From Portulaca oleracea (taxonomy: Eukaryota; Streptophyta; Magnoliopsida; Caryophyllales; Portulacaceae): a stretch of DNA of 64,000 nucleotides. How positions within the stretch are numbered: position 1 is the first letter of the stretch; each line of letters opens with the position of its first letter. This document shows positions 56,001 through 64,000 of this stretch, piece by piece. Location of the stretch: the NCBI GenBank assembly GCA_029582165.1, contig CM055881.1, forward strand, positions 40,892,655 through 40,956,654, given 5' to 3'. The notes beneath the pieces are model-generated. The model did no database searches. It was not told the origin of the DNA and saw only the letters and a program-made list of their open reading frames with translations. A program made the position numbers and the translations under genes.

Positions 56001-59000
56001 CTTTTGTGATATGACTGCTGTTGAATGTGGTGGCTTGCTGTAGATGGAATGCCCTGGGGAAATGCTCGTTGAGCCATGATGTCTAAGAACATTCTCTTAC
56101 TATACTTGCTCCCGGGTTCGTTTCTGGGGTGATGAAAGCTAGTTTGGGTTTCAATTAGAATGGACAGAATGCTCTATCCGTGTTGGTAGTAGTTTGAGTT
56201 AGGAGTTTGTTCCAATATCTGTTGTCTTCTGCATGTCTTATAGTGAGCCAATATGGAGAGTTCTTCCAGGCAGTTGACAATTGTATGAAACTGAATGCTC
56301 CACATGAGAGGAGAATTCTCTTTTAGTGGACTGCTAATTTCAACAAAATTTACCCTCTATTTTATCTTGATGAGTCAATCACTGTCAATGTTTTAATATT
56401 CTGAAATTTACGATGCTTTGCAACATGCTTGTTTCCTTCTTTTGAGTAATTTCCTGTGGTTAAAGTGCTAATTTTGAACACATTCATCTTGTGCAGAGCA
56501 AGCAAATGGACACAGAAATTGTTGAGGTAAGGAAGGCAGTTCTGTTTTGATTGTTGCTGGCTTTCTTTATTCTTGTGCTTGTTAGATAGATATAATTTTT
56601 AAGCTCATATATGTGTTGCTTGAGTCTGTTCTCTTTTTGAAAATTGTTAGTTTTCTGATTGTTGCTACGTACTATTTCGGATGTTAGTGTGTTATTGCTG
56701 GCCCTGACTACTGCATTTTCTCGCCTTGTTTGGTACTGCAACCTGCATTCGTCTAATTTCAGATGATGGGTTTGGATTTATATCCATGTTAAAATGTTAG
56801 CTGATGATGCAGACCAGATCCTTTTACTTTTTTGGAGATATGATGCATTCTTCCTATCCCTTGCAAACCTTTTCCATTAAAGAAATGATGGTGATGCCAA
56901 ATTTATGCAGCCTTGGATCTCTCTCAAGTATCGCAGTTCATCATCTGATGCCTCAGCAAGACATTTACGAAAGATGGTGACCGCAGATGATACTCCATTA
57001 CAGTTTCCAATGAACCCGTATTTCTCTTGTTGCTCTCTTCCTCTTATTTTCCTCCGCCTTCTCTCCTTAAGAAAACTCAGGTTTTTGATGTTGTCTTCTT
57101 CTTTCTTGTGAGTGACATGGCTAATGATCAATCTATACCCAGGTGTGACTACTTGAACTCTTTGTGTCCTGCCTCAGTTATCAACAAGACAAAACCAAAA
57201 GGACCTTCCAGAAGGTAGCCACACTTAATCCATTCACTTACTGTTGATTTCATAGCATAATAATGCACTAACAGTCTGTAATTGTGTCTGTATTACAATG
57301 CCTTCAAAATCATCATAAATTAGTTTGCAGCTTTTTTTTTTTTTTTTTTTTAATGCTTGTTCCTAGTCTTAGATCTAATTTTATCTTGATTGAAATTAGA
57401 AAAAATTGAGGATATGTGTTTATTACTCCCTCTATCCCATTTTATACGTCACTTTGGATAAAATCTCAAAAACCAGTAAAATATAGTTAGTTGGATAGTT
57501 GGAATTCTTTTGGGAGTGGTGCTAAGGAGTGAATAGTGCTGGTATAATGAAAAAGAAAAGACAAAGTTGGATAAATGAGATAGATGGAAATATCTCATTG
57601 ATGTTTTGAAGTGATAAATATTATGGGAAAAAAGTTAGTCAAAAGGACAAATAAAATAAAATGGGATGGACTCCCTATTTTCTTTTAAAACTTCTTTCTA
57701 TAGGGTGCTCACACACCTACACATGCATGCTCGCACACTCACTTGCACGCCCATGGGATGTACGTTGTAGTGAGGTTCATTGTAATCAACTGTGTCTGAA
57801 CTTAAGAATGATTTTATATTTCTGCAATTCTAGGGTAAGTTCGCTACATGTGTATGTCACATGCTCTGCCTAACTGAAGCACTGATTGTCTGCTGCTGAT
57901 TAGGGTGTTTGCGTTGGAGAGATGAGAGCGAAACTTATGTCTCATGTCTGCAGCCATGATGAGGCGAACTGTGCTATATTAACCTATACACTTATTAATG
58001 CTTAAAAATCATGTGATGATTTGGAACTTTTGGTTGGTGCAGGTCCTTGCTTGCCCTTCCATTAGAGGAACGAGTGAAGACATTGCTTATTGAGGTATGC
58101 TGCAATTTTTGTTTAATTAGACATACAGAGAAATTAAACCAACCAATTTTATTGAGAATTAGATTATATTTGGTCTGAATTTTTTTTGTCGCTCCTTGAT
58201 TTTCTTCGAGGAAGTCCTGAAACTTCGTGTCTACAGCAAGTTGTTTAAGGCCACTTGATTATACTAATGGGCATTTAACAATTATGCACCTTTTCAGTTT
58301 TCAGTGCCACATATCCTAGTTCATAATGAGCTTTCTTTGTTGGTATTACTTTCCAGGGACCTCCTATTCAGCGATTTAATGTCATCAAACACCATGCACC
58401 TGATGAACCTGTTGAAGATGTTCTACGAGTTCTTCAAAAGTATGCCAATTTGATACAAGGACTTTGGGTGGCAAAACCTAATATTCGATATCCAAATGCA
58501 ACTGGCCCTGAAGCTCTAGCAAGAGACTACGTGCTTCTTTTATTCAGTGAAAGTTCAGAACCAGTAATTAAGGATTCAGAACTTGATGTTTTAGGATCCC
58601 GTAAATCTCTTGCCAAAACAGTGCTTCGAGAAATAGCAGTGGAGAGAACATTTTGCAAAGATTGGAAATTCAAAGAGCCCAAAGATGTTTCATTTATCAA
58701 TCGCTATCGAGATGTTGTTGCGCAGCAAGAGAAGCTATGGCAAGATCGTGGGAAACAGATGCGAGAAAGGTTTCCTCAGCTTAGAGGTGGTGCTAAAGGC
58801 TCTGTAAAGTCCGAGAAGACTGCCAAACCTGGATCATCTAATGAAGATACAGTTAAAGCCATAAAGGGAGTATGCTCTTCAAGGCCGTCCATGTCCAAGG
58901 AAACTCGGGAAGCTCTGCCTAAAGTTTTGAGGAAGCTTTTCCAGACTCACAAGGTTTGCAGGTATGGATTTTTACGTCAGTTGCTTATTTTTCTTTCTGC

Positions 59001-60203
59001 ATCGCTGCATGCTTGTTTCCTGATCCTACTTGTTCTCTTGCTTGATTTATTTTGTGACATGTTACAATTGTGCTGAATCTATTTCCCAGCTTGCAATTCA
59101 TCTGCCAAGGCCTGAGAGACATGGCTGTTTCCATGTCTACCCAACCTAAAGCAGATGCCAGAGCTGCAGTATTAGCAGCAATGAGTGTAGAGGCCCCTCA
59201 CGAAGAGCTTCATGCAGCTATAACCGAAGTTGCTGAATATGTAAATGACGTCTATGTTCTGAAGACATCACCAGACCATCCAGAACTGAATCCATTTAGG
59301 TGAGCATGTTACTATCTATAAACACTAAGATTGTTCATCTGGCCAGATATGTTATCTACTAGTCTTATCTGCTGTTAATTCTACATTCTTCTCTCTTTTT
59401 TGTGATTTCATGCCTTTCCTGCACAATCTTAACGTTATTATTGACTTGTTTTTAACGAGTTTAGTGGTCTGCGCTATGGTCTGTCAGTTTCATTTGTTCT
59501 TTCCTAGTTAATCCAGAGTCATATAGTGTGGGGATCTTGTCCTATTTTGGCCTCCTTGTCTTCAACTGAGTTTTTGCTTCGCTCTATCTTTTGCAGGAGT
59601 TTAGTTGTTGAACTCTATCGTGGTACCCCGAATGCAAAGCTTAAGAAAAGTGAAATCATCGAGGCTGCCAAGATAAAGCTTCAGAAAGAACCTACCAATA
59701 ATGAATTTCAGAAGGTTGGTGGATATTTTGTAAATTTTAGCTCGGACTTTTTTCTCATGCAACATAAACTACATGGTCTCATGCCACGTCATTGTGATGT
59801 GACTACCTCGCTATGGAATTTGAGCTGTTGACTTTGTCTGGTCAGTAGCGAATTACCTCCCCCTAAAGAACTCGCCATTGTGGTCATTTTGAAACATGTT
59901 GCTTCCCAACTATACTTAGTTAGGTCCTGTTGATATTACAGTACATTGATTTCTAGTCTCTTTTATAGTTTGCTCTACCCATGAATCCTGACCCGGCATT
60001 CCTCTCTTCTCCTATAGGGGGAGTTCAGCATAGACCTTACTGCTGCTTCAGCCGAAAGAAACTATTGTTTGTACGTGGGAAATTCGTTTTTGTTTTCGTC
60101 TCAATGTATGATTCTGTTTTTCTTCTCTCAGGTTATTACTGAGTTCTGTGTCTCAAAAGGAGGGGCTTGGGTCCTGAAAAGTGGCGACGGAACTCCAAAA
60201 TGA
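53025..60203 (+). CDS. RPC5: DNA-directed RNA polymerase III subunit RPC5 (Sin-like)
   Basis: Thirteen exons: 53025-53414, 53897-53965, 54084-54191, 54741-54809, 55049-55198, 56497-56526, 56911-57017, 57143-57214, 58043-58094, 58357-58961, 59090-59299, 59597-59714 and 60132-60203 (2052 bp, 683 aa). Every phase agrees. The N-terminus (MDWDDLDEP) is proline-rich and then acidic. The Sin/RPC5 domain begins at YDVYFCPNDSDTKLYVLQYPMRPSWRPYE (about 117-145) and continues through KPDGTELEMDLSIDTESDNY, HAVMQLRPSMEYLD, WISLKYRSSSS and LNPFRSLVVELYRGTPNAKLKKSEIIEAAKI near the end. RPC5 pairs with RPC4 to form the TFIIF-like module of RNA polymerase III, which makes tRNA and 5S rRNA. Length fits the plant SIN-like proteins. 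Intron 1 contains a tandem duplication of the exon 1 end, and intron 8 a Stowaway-like MITE. The longer in-frame start at 52953 is less likely because MDWDD is the usual family start. Confidence 0.94.
53371..53885 (+). repeat. Tandem duplication across the RPC5 exon 1/intron 1 border
   Basis: Unit one 53371-53620 (250 bp) covers the last 44 bases of exon 1, the donor and intron 1 sequence. Unit two is 53621-53885 (265 bp). Shared blocks are TTAATATTTCGATGTTGA, GAAGTTCCTCTCTG, TTTCTGTTTTCTGTTTGGGT and GAGCTTGTTTTCCTGTTTGA. In unit two, TTGCTGAG precedes 39 open bases (53626-53664, HDIYFSSNDSYTH) and then GTAAGA. Both copies end in TGAATTGTTGCT. Confidence 0.9.
54350..54540. repeat. Purine/pyrimidine-rich MITE-like copy in RPC5 intron 3
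   Basis: GGGAAGGGACGGGAG, CACCTTGTTTGCATTTATCAATGAGGA and TTTCCCTATTTTCTTCCTCCCC follow the pattern of the cluster at 23865-25370. The ends are unclear. Confidence 0.5.
57426..57670. repeat. Stowaway-like MITE in RPC5 intron 8
   Basis: The left end CTCCCTCTATCCCATTTTAT after TA pairs with the right-hand AAATAAAATGGGATGGA. The interior ATCTCATTGATGTTTTG is unremarkable. The last few bases of the right end are rearranged (GGACTCCC instead of GGAGGGAG). Confidence 0.75.
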
Positions 60204-61156
60204 TGCGTCAAATTTGAAACCAACAGTAAGATGATGATTTAGGTGTAAAGTGTAGGGTAATCGCCAGGTATGTCATATAAACCATGCCTGATTCTGATTA
60301 CATTGGATAGTTGAAACTGATAGCATGCTCCTGTTTGAATTTTGAAACACAACGGACGTGTAATCATAAACATGTATCCTTGGGTTTCATGTATAGTTCA
60401 ATTCATAGCTACAATGGGAAATGACCCGCCTTGAGAATGCTTCTTATCGCAAAACTTATGTCCAGACCTAGCTTCACAATGATCCACACTGGGATTGGTT
60501 TTGTTGCTGTTTTGACTAGAAAATGAATGCAATGCCCAAACCGACCCGAACCCGCCCGAAAGTTTAAGGTTAGGTCCGGAATTTACAAACCTAAAATATT
60601 GATAAACCCAAAACCGACCCGTACAGAACCCGACATGAAACCGACCCGCCCGCCCGAATTGCCAGGTTGGAGGCCATGTCATGTGTTAATGGCGTGCCAT
60701 TTGCATATAAAGACCGTAAATATTATCAACCTCCAAAACTAGAAAGAAGCGTATGTCCGGAAGTTTGAATGGGATCGAGTTACATAAGTGTTACAACACG
60801 AGGCCTTGCATCGAGACCATTCTAAAATAAGCGTTGCTGCTCATAAACATGTCTTTAGCTTAGTTAAGATTATCATCGATTCATTTTACGCACTCTATAG
60901 GGTTGTTAACGCGTAGCTGATGTTTTATTTGCACTTTTTTTGGCCAGCCAAGATATCGATGAAGAAGCTGTTTCAATGGAGATTGGCCAGGAAACGGACG
61001 GGGAGCTTCTTGATGATTTCTGTCTGTCTCACGCCATTGACACGGCGGTACAATTTTGTTCAGGAGTTCGCTTGATTTGCATGGGTGTAGGCTTCAGATC
61101 CATACAAATTTTTCTTGCTTTCTGATGCCCTTTTTATGGCAATTAACATTAATCTA
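60204..61156. other. 3' flank of RPC5
   Basis: It probably includes the RPC5 3' UTR. GACCCGAACCCGCCCGAAAG and related words around 60540-60660 are interspersed repeat. A 61-codon frame at 60940-61125 starts after an AG and is fairly GC-rich, but I recognise no family. Confidence 0.45.
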
Positions 61157-61345
61157 GGCCTTGTTTTTTGGATTTATTAAAATCAAGTTTGGATTGATTG
61201 GATTTGATTAGTTTTGATAGGTGTGAATAAGTTATGATGCTTTTTTGGGGAATTTTGTTTTTAGGAAGGATGTTTTTTGGGGAATTATGTAAGGTTTTGA
61301 TAAGTTAGGATAAATTGGGATTGGATTGGTTAGTGTAACCTATCC
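61157..61345. repeat. Tourist-like MITE remnant
   Basis: The left end GGCCTTGTTTTTTGGATT is followed by GATTGGATTTGATTAG, GTGTGAATAAGTTATGATGC and GGAATTATGTAAGG words shared with the copy at 61955-62131. The right end is eroded. Confidence 0.5.
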
Positions 61346-61954
61346 AATCCTTTGTACAGTTATAGCACCAAATCTAAATGCAATATCAATATTACATATT
61401 AACTTACTATCTCAATTTTTAAGACAAAAATTGTTGGGTATGGTGCGTTTAATAAGTCTAGGCAGCTGGATTTCGTGAGTTAATGCCATCTTGTCGAGAT
61501 GGAGGAGATAGGGAAGACAATTTCAGGTATATATAAACTATAAAGTTGTATCTTGAAATGCTAATTTAGTTGATGGCATCGATGCATCGTAATATTGTGA
61601 AAATGTTGACTACAGTTCCTTCAGAATTTGGACATGACTAGTAAACACATTTGAATTACTACCTGCATTAATTTTGTAAATGTTAATGCCGGCTATCAGA
61701 AGATTCACGACCAAAACTATGATATATCGCGAAGTGTATTAGCCCTGATTCTGCTTTTTCTTTTATTTTGTTTCATGATAACTCAGGAAGACACCTTGCA
61801 AAAAAGGTCTCCTAAATTTTTTTGTATCCCTCTTTTACCTGGTTTTTAAAAAAATATAACGTGAAGTGGGTAGTGTATAATTCTAGGGTGTTTATATCTT
61901 ACCTTTGATGGCCCTTAATCCTAAGTATGTGAAGCTGAATCCTTGCATCAATTT

Positions 61955-62131
61955 GGACCCCTATTCTTTGGATTGGTTAAAATCAGGTTTGAATGGGTTG
62001 AATCGGGCTTAGTTTGGTTTGGATAAGTTATGATGTTTTTTTTCTGAGGAATTGTGTAAGGTTTGGATAAGTTTGAATATGTTTGAATTAAATTGGGTTG
62101 AGATAATTGAACTAATTCAAAGAACAAGGCC
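61955..62131. repeat. Tourist-like MITE copy (177 bp)
   Basis: The left end GGACCCCTATTCTTTGGATT and right end AATTCAAAGAACAAGGCC are inverted repeats, and the right end is followed by TAA. The interior TTTGGATAAGTTATGATG matches the copy starting at 61157. Confidence 0.65.
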
Positions 62132-62495
62132 TAAAAACCTAATACCCCAAACAAAATGGTAAGATCAAGTTAGTCTTAGTAAAGAACTTACCACTCTAAA
62201 ATGTTACATGTAAGATTGCATGGCATGGCAATGCAATGGCATTGGTTTTGCTGATAATTAGCTCCTCTTTCTTACTTCACTAGAAAAAAGACCCAAGCTG
62301 ACAAAACATAGAAGCATAACTGCCACTCTTCCCTTGCAAGAATTGTTCATGATCTTTCTCATAACCCAAAAACAAATGTGCCATTAGGCATAGAATAATA
62401 GTTAAACTGCAACCAACTACATAAACCTAAACAATAATTACAAAACCCTACCACAATTAGGCAGCTTAATCCTGCAGATTAACATTCCTCATTCA

Positions 62496-63521
62496 TCATG
62501 TTCCAGTACTTGTATCATTCCCACATTGTTCCATAACAGGGGGTAGAAGAAGAGCAAGTCTGCTCTTGTACCTTGCAATTCTTCGCAATCTTTCTTCCCT
62601 CAATCGACCTCGAACCCTTTTCGCCCTCTTAATATGCAACTGCAACAGCTCTTTCGCGCTCATATTCTCGATCGATTTCTCATCCAATTCCATCTCTGTT
62701 TCCTCATCATGATCCTCGCCGCCATTGTCATCATCCTTGGCATTCTTCTCCCCAGAAGAATCGAGCGCAGGCATGGCTGGGGATGGTTTTGGGAGAGACT
62801 TGACATACGAACCATACTGCATCTGGGTCTCTTCTGGGTGTCCATTCTTCAGCCATGATCGACAAAGGGCGTAAATCGAAGCACCTTCTGATAGTCTCAC
62901 CTTCCGATCTCGAACCGAGACGAGGAGATCGTCGCTTGAATCTTCATGCGAAGGAGCCAAGGACGGAGATGACGTCATCTTGGACTTTCCGGCGATGTGC
63001 GGCGGCGGAGGAGGGTGAGAATAGGGCGGAGGAGGCGGCGGAGGAGCTCGGAACGGAAAATTAGAGTGAGGAGGAGGAGGATGAGGGGAAGAATGATGAT
63101 GATACGCACCGGAGATTGGTCTCGCCGGCGCCGGGAGGGGATAGACGCCGGGATTCGCGACGGTGACGCGGTGGTCCGGAAACTGCGGCCGGTGATTCGG
63201 CGTCGGGAGCAATCCTCGCCCGGAGGAAGCGAGGGGGTATTGAGTTTGAGTTAGGGTTAGGGTTTGAGGTTGGGGTGGAATTAGGGTTTGAGTTTGAGCA
63301 GTCGCCGGGAAAATCAGCGGCTGAGTGGAAGAATGTTGGAGAGAAGGTTGAATCTGGTGGTAGTGGTGGATAAACTGCGGCCGGCGTACTTGCGGCGGCG
63401 CAGACGGCCGAGCGGGAGATGCGACTGCAGCCGTCGTAGCCGGGGGGTTGGAGGTGGTCGAGACGGTGTTTGTCGTCGCCGGCGGTGGATCTGCGGTGGA
63501 AGTTGTGGTGGTGGAAGCCAT
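62496..63521 (-). CDS. Proline-rich protein with CRAW-like motif, candidate LIN37 (MuvB/DREAM)
   Basis: A single uninterrupted minus-strand frame of 341 aa. Residues 1 to about 180 are low-complexity: Thr/Ser/Pro-rich at the start, then Gln/Thr-rich (about 75-95), then long Pro runs (about 145-175). The conserved core is SSDDLLVSVRDRKVRLSEGASIYALCRSWLKNG (about 195-227). Its C-R-S-W at 220-223 recalls the CRAW signature of LIN37, a subunit of the MuvB core of the DREAM cell-cycle repressor. An acidic stretch (about 258-282) and a basic helix KRAKRVRGRLREERLRRIARYKSRL (about 298-322) follow. The upstream 5' flank is GC-rich and the start fits. Assignment to LIN37 is inference from the motif and architecture. 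An unrelated plant proline-rich nuclear protein remains possible. Confidence 0.6.
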   Translation of the reverse strand: MASTTTTSTADPPPATTNTVSTTSNPPATTAAVASPARPSAPPQVRRPQFIHHYHQIQPSLQHSSTQPLIFPATAQTQTLIPPQPQTLTLTQTQYPLASSGRGLLPTPNHRPQFPDHRVTVANPGVYPLPAPARPISGAYHHHSSPHPPPPHSNFPFRAPPPPPPPYSHPPPPPHIAGKSKMTSSPSLAPSHEDSSDDLLVSVRDRKVRLSEGASIYALCRSWLKNGHPEETQMQYGSYVKSLPKPSPAMPALDSSGEKNAKDDDNGGEDHDEETEMELDEKSIENMSAKELLQLHIKRAKRVRGRLREERLRRIARYKSRLALLLPPVMEQCGNDTSTGT

Positions 63522-64000
63522 CGCCGCCGATTGACGAAGCTCTTGGAATGTTGGTTGGAGTTTGGGGTCGCTTGAATCTTGAAGAGCCGCCGGAGGAGGA
63601 ATCGTCCTGGCGGTGGCGCGGCGGTCGGTGAGGCGGCGGAGGAGGTGGGGCGGTGGCGCTATGGTGGCCGGCGCGGTGGCTAGGGTTACTGGATTAGTAG
63701 GCGGTGAGGCTGGGCGGGAAATGTGAAGAGAGAATCTAGTATCTGAGATTCAGAGCTTTGCGCTGAAAAGATTTAAGTAGAGAAATATTAAATGTTTCTT
63801 TTAAAAAAAAAAAAGTTTCGTTGAGCGGTTTCTTTCCTTCAAAAAGATATCAAATTTAATTACCTTTAAACTATCCAATTTGAAAGAATGATATTAAATT
63901 CTGATAAATAATTTATAAGATATGCATGACATTTATTATTTTAGAATGAAAAGGCATGATTTTAAGAAAATATGGTTTGTACATATATATAATTTTATAT
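63522..64000. other. 5' flank of the LIN37 candidate
   Basis: GC-rich leader up to about 63720, then AT-rich promoter DNA to the window end. No other gene is seen. Confidence 0.5.

Noticed and set aside
60940..61125. 61-residue frame after RPC5 beginning MASQDIDEEAV
   Set aside because: A possible AG acceptor precedes it, but RPC5 ends properly at 60203 and the peptide resembles no family I know. Too little to call a gene.
1..64000. CRISPR array, phage, bacterial operon or rRNA/tRNA gene
   Set aside because: No regularly spaced identical repeats with unique spacers, no prokaryotic gene organisation and no recognisable tRNA or rRNA sequence were seen. All evidence points to plant nuclear DNA.

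Overview
The window is nuclear DNA from a flowering plant, most likely a eudicot. It is AT-rich, gene density is low, introns follow GT-AG rules, and the space between genes is full of short inverted-repeat elements (Stowaway-like with TA target duplications, Tourist-like with TTA/TAA duplications), SINE-like ends, foldback repeats and AT microsatellites. The protein families present are plant-specific or plant-typical (CYP78A, PsbP-like, COBRA, RGP, PPR). I cannot name the species. There is no sign of bacterial, viral or organellar origin.

I could model eight protein-coding genes, each with a complete reading frame. From left to right: (1) a CYP78A cytochrome P450, + strand, 6560-8737, two exons, 524 aa. 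(2) PsbP-like protein 1 (PPL1), - strand, 16828-19829, eight exons, 241 aa, thylakoid lumen. (3) An intronless pentatricopeptide-repeat protein, + strand, 21794-23350, 518 aa, probably mitochondrial. (4) A COBRA protein, + strand, 29756-33758, six exons, 460 aa. (5) A COBL4-type COBRA paralogue, - strand, 34304-36962, six exons, 468 aa, tail-to-tail with gene 4. (6) A reversibly glycosylated polypeptide / UDP-arabinopyranose mutase, + strand, 47313-50274, three exons, 361 aa. (7) The RNA polymerase III subunit RPC5 (Sin-like), + strand, 53025-60203, thirteen exons, 683 aa. (8) A proline-rich protein with a CRAW-like motif, a candidate LIN37/MuvB subunit, - strand, 62496-63521, single exon, 341 aa. 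All exon junctions were placed by hand from splice dinucleotides, reading-phase continuity and family conservation.

There is no operon-like logic. However, three cell-wall genes (COBRA, COBL4-like, RGP) lie within about 20 kb. COBRA proteins are GPI-anchored organisers of cellulose deposition and RGP supplies UDP-arabinofuranose for wall polysaccharides. RPC5 and the LIN37 candidate are housekeeping transcription/cell-cycle genes, and PPL1 serves photosystem II.

The most interesting observation is in RGP and RPC5. In each gene a tandem duplication copied the 3' end of exon 1, its splice donor and the start of intron 1. Each extra copy is still open, in phase 0, preceded by an AG and followed by GTAAG(T/A), so each intron holds a latent in-frame mini-exon (10 codons in RGP repeating the catalytic DDD motif; 13 codons in RPC5). 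Other points are a coherent Tourist-like MITE family present in about ten copies, including two near-twins of 131 and 135 bp built of GCGTT-type words; one shared foldback element in introns of both COBRA paralogues; three long-arm foldbacks; and a cluster of related purine/pyrimidine-rich elements at 23.9-25.4 kb.
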